From contig JADCGQ010000081.1 of NCBI GenBank assembly GCA_020248945.1, positions 1-35,453 on the forward strand: 35,453 nt of DNA. Reading direction: 5' to 3'. Below are positions 33,601 through 35,453 of the stretch, piece after piece (the stretch's first letter is position 1; each line of letters opens with the position of its first letter). The translations under genes and the position numbers were made by a program. The notes under the pieces were generated by a model. That model was given only the letters and a program-made list of their open reading frames with translations. It ran no database searches and was not told the origin of the DNA. The stretch is from Rubrivivax sp. GTDB lineage: Bacteria > Pseudomonadota > Gammaproteobacteria > Burkholderiales > Burkholderiaceae_C.

Positions 33601-34476
33601 GTGAACGACGCCGTCACGCCTGCGGCCTGCGCCAACTGCGGCGAGCCCTTCGCCAGCCCACCACCGGCCTTCTGCCCCGCCTGCGGCCAGGAAAGCCGCG
33701 TGCGCGCCCCCACCCTGGGCGAGTTCGTGCAGCAGTTCGGCGGTGCCTACTTCAGCACCGAAGGCGCGCTGTGGCGCACGCTGAAGCTGCTGCTGTTCAA
33801 GCCCGGCGAGCTGACGAAGCAGTACCTCGCCGGTCGCCGCAAGCACTACGTGCTGCCGCTGCGGCTGTACCTGACGATCAGCCTCGTCACCATCCTGCTG
33901 CTGCGCGTGGCGGCCGATGTCGAGATCGATCTCGGCGGGTCCCCGGACCTGGACCTGCGCCAGGGCGAGTACGCGCTGCTGCAACTCGACGGGAACACCG
34001 GCGCCGGCCTGAAGGACGGCGTCTTCTACTGCCGCGGCCTGCCCGCGTGGCTGTGCAAGCGGCTGGAACGCCGGCTCGACACCGATCCCAAGCGCCTGCA
34101 GCGCGAGGCCGAGGCGCTGCCGGGCCGCGTCATCGGCAACCTGGGCGGGGCGATGTTCGTGATGGTGCCGCTGCTCGCGCTCCTGCAGAAGCTCGCCTAC
34201 TGGAACCGCCGGCTTCGCTACACCGAGCACCTGGTGTTCGCGCTGCACCTGCACGCGTTCTGGTTCCTCTGCCTGCTGCTGACGCTGCTGCCCGTGTCGT
34301 GGGTGTCGGGCGTGGCCGGCGCGCTGGTTCCGCTGTACGCGCTGGCCGCGCTCAAGCGCGTCTACGGCGGCCGCTGGTCGCGCCGCTGGCTGCGCGCCGC
34401 GGGGGTGTCGCTGGCCTATGCCGTGGCGCTGTCGTTCGGGTTGCTGGGTGCGGTGATCTGGTCGTTGCTGTTCTAG
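33601..34476 (+). CDS. DUF3667 zinc-ribbon membrane protein, copy 2
   Basis: A 291-residue paralog of the preceding protein. The zinc ribbon is CANCGEPFASPPPAFCPACG. PTLGEFVQQF, GELTKQYLAGRRKHYVLPLR, FYCRGLPAWLCKRLE and YTEHLVFALHLHAFWFL match copy 1 along its whole length, so the pair arose by tandem duplication. The start is GTG at 33601, with GAGG about six bases upstream and seven bases after copy 1. The function is unknown; two cysteines in the central segment are kept in both copies. The stop TAG is followed at once by the end of an IS-like remnant, but the protein length fits copy 1, so it does not seem truncated. Confidence 0.78.
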   Translation: MNDAVTPAACANCGEPFASPPPAFCPACGQESRVRAPTLGEFVQQFGGAYFSTEGALWRTLKLLLFKPGELTKQYLAGRRKHYVLPLRLYLTISLVTILLLRVAADVEIDLGGSPDLDLRQGEYALLQLDGNTGAGLKDGVFYCRGLPAWLCKRLERRLDTDPKRLQREAEALPGRVIGNLGGAMFVMVPLLALLQKLAYWNRRLRYTEHLVFALHLHAFWFLCLLLTLLPVSWVSGVAGALVPLYALAALKRVYGGRWSRRWLRAAGVSLAYAVALSFGLLGAVIWSLLF

Positions 34477-34772
34477 CCTGGATCTTTCGCGAGTGACGTA
34501 CTGGATGAACGTCTACGGCACGGCGGCCAGTCGCGCAGCGGCCACTTCGAAGACGTGGCGCAGCGGATGCTGGCTGGCCAGCATCAGCCGCACGCGGCGC
34601 GTGTTGCGCAGCACTGCCGCGCCGATCTTGAGCAGCCGCGTGCGGATCGTGGCCGTGCAGGCCTGCTGCAGTTCGGTGCCTACCAGGGCCAGCCGCCTGA
34701 GGTTGATCATCAGCGTGTAGGCCAGCGCCGCCAGCAGCAGCCGCATCTGGTTGGCGGCGTAGCGGTGGCAAC
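34477..34772 (-). mobile_element. IS1380-like element, truncated remnant
   Basis: The stretch begins with CCTGGATC directly after the stop of the second DUF3667 gene. It contains the 3' end of an IS1380-type transposase gene on the minus strand. IS1380 ends commonly begin with CC, as I recall, which fits base 34477 as the element end. Only about 300 bases remain; an IS66-like left end starts at 34773 and cuts the gene. The other end of the element is not in the window. Confidence 0.5.
34513..34772 (-). pseudogene. IS1380 family transposase, C-terminal fragment
   Basis: About 86 residues of a transposase C-terminus in one open frame. CHRYAANQMRLLLAALAY, LALVGTELQQA and TIRTRLLKIGAAV match the tail of IS1380 transposases, where the ANQ-RLLL block precedes a long helix and the TIR-KLLKIGA segment. 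A whole protein has over 400 residues, and the DDE catalytic part is absent. The homology stops upstream at 34772, where an IS66-like terminal sequence begins. It cannot be active. Confidence 0.6.
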
Positions 34773-34809
34773 GTAAGCGCGCAATGAACCCCGTCCTTGA
34801 GCGAGGCGC

Positions 34810-34869
34810 TGCCGTCTGACAGCCTACGTTCCCACGTAGGTGAAGGTGGGAACGTGATGTCAGACGGCA
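34810..34869 (+). repeat. Long hairpin over the start of the IS66-like tnpA
   Basis: Two stacked perfect stems form one hairpin: 11 bp (34810-34820 with 34859-34869) and 10 bp (34826-34835 with 34846-34855), with a small internal loop and a 10-base apical loop. The ATG at 34857 and the GGTGGGAA upstream of it both lie in the 3' arm. In RNA the start would be hidden when read through from outside, a known way to keep transposase low. Confidence 0.7.
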
Positions 34870-35171
34870 TGGAAGAGCTGGCCCGGCGACTTGTGGTCGG
34901 GCGCAAGAGCGACGGCCGCAGCGTGTACGACGAGGCGGCCAAAGCCGAACTTGTGGCTGCTTGCGGCAGGCCCAGCGCGTCGGTGTTGCGGCTGGCGCGC
35001 GAGTGTGGAGTCAACGCCAATCAGCGCAGTCGCTGGGATCTCAGGGCGATGCTCGTCGCGTTGCCCAAGGCAAAGACCGTCGAGGACTTCGAGGCCTTGC
35101 TGCCCTGGCGTCTTGAACCGACCGAACGCTGTTCAGCAGACGGTACTTGGCGCAAGGGCGCGGTCTGTTGA
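34857..35171 (+). pseudogene. IS66 TnpA (OrfA)-like protein, shortened and fused
   Basis: A 104-residue frame. The first half, with ELARRLVVGRKSDGRSVYDE and RLARECGVNANQ, matches the helix-turn-helix OrfA of IS66 elements. After about residue 57 the sequence no longer follows OrfA. It reads RAMLVALPKAKTVEDFEALL and then PWRLEP, which resembles the extreme C-terminus of the IS66 transposase TnpC, where ELLPW-type endings occur. I infer an internal deletion that joined the start of tnpA to the end of tnpC. It is not expected to work as a transposase. Confidence 0.5.
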
Positions 35172-35255
35172 CCACTTGCCGCTAAGCTATCCTCAACCAA
35201 CAAAGAAGCCTTTGAGCCCTGCGCAGCGTTCAGACACGCGTTGCCGGGCCTGCAC

Positions 35256-35453
35256 TTAAAGGGCCGCGTGTTCAGATGTCGTCAGGCGTCGCCAGCGGGA
35301 AGGCGACCGCCGGGCTTGGGATGAATCGATGACGCAGATCGTGTCCCAACGCGTGGTGTAACTCCACAGCCCGGACGGGCTGAGATGCACGCTGTGCTCA
35401 GCGCTGCACTGCTGGCAGGCGAGCTGGGGCAGTATCGCTGAGGGTCTGCAGGC
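35256..35453 (-). CDS. Possible partial reading frame at the window edge
   Basis: A 65-residue frame is open from the right edge to a TAA at 35256-35258. The first part has a strong third-position G/C preference and contains LACQQCSAEHSVHLSPSGLW, with a CxxC pair; the bias fades toward the stop. I do not recognise it. It may be the end of a real gene, a mobile-element fragment, or chance, since open frames of this size are common in DNA this rich in GC. The bases between 35172 and 35255 hold nothing I can name. Confidence 0.2.
   Translation of the reverse strand, partial: ACRPSAILPQLACQQCSAEHSVHLSPSGLWSYTTRWDTICVIDSSQARRSPSRWRRLTTSEHAAL

Larger units (their letters stand above)
34773..35171 (+). 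mobile_element. IS66-like element, left end with shortened orfA
   Basis: The segment begins GTAAGCGCGC, and IS66 family ends start with GTAA. It runs into a tnpA-type gene 84 bases later. The bases just before it continue the IS1380 transposase frame, so this element seems to have inserted into that gene. The right terminal repeat and the eight-base target copy (left copy would be GTGGCAAC, 34765-34772) were not found downstream, so the element is broken or rearranged. tnpB and a full tnpC are absent. Confidence 0.5.

Noticed and set aside
34773..34806. Frameshift in the IS1380 transposase near the GGGG run
   Set aside because: I first read the loss of homology as a frameshift. The switch coincides with a GTAA-type IS66 terminus, so an insertion explains it better.

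Overview
The window is chromosomal DNA of very high GC content, packed with genes and with little non-coding sequence. Gene families point to a betaproteobacterium of the order Burkholderiales, most like the Rubrivivax/Leptothrix/Roseateles group. The evidence is a PhaM-type polyhydroxybutyrate granule protein, DUF3567 and DUF3108 proteins, the proteobacterial-type glutamate-cysteine ligase beside glnK-amtB, and a MetH present only as its homocysteine domain. This placement is an inference from family content, not from a database search.

Layout. 224-3292 (+): an XdhC-family protein, then a partner-switching set (FHA-PP2C phosphatase, STAS antagonist, HATPase kinase). 3289-5397 (-): lemA and two TPM-domain genes. 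5484-9825 (+): a Rossmann-fold protein, hemE and priA; the 358-base gap before priA holds an 18-bp perfect inverted repeat and DnaA-box-like sites. 9917-11446 (-): comM. 11488-16956 (+): two NtrC-like sites, a sigma-54 promoter, glnK, amtB, a double hairpin terminator, then gshA-kup with overlapping stop and start. 16957-18033 (-): homocysteine methyltransferase module of MetH. 18090-18482 (+): rhodanese. 18507-22472 (-): a degenerate MHYT-like membrane protein, a GGDEF-EAL protein, DUF3567 and DUF3108. 22504-26902 (+): a degenerate FAH-fold protein, a membrane retropepsin, a TraB/GumN protein, PhaM and a FIST sensor.

26935-34476 (+) is the most interesting part: a tightly packed apparent operon, glcD-glcE-methyltransferase-lrgA-lrgB-glcF, followed by two tandem DUF3667 membrane proteins. 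Glycolate oxidase subunits enclose an LrgAB pair whose plant relative (PLGG1) carries glycolate and glycerate across the chloroplast envelope. The bacterial pair is therefore a good candidate for a dedicated glycolate carrier.

34477-35453 is an accessory scrap: the C-terminal end of an IS1380-like transposase gene, apparently interrupted by the left end of an IS66-like element with a shortened tnpA, then about 280 bases I cannot assign. No tRNA, rRNA or CRISPR array was seen.
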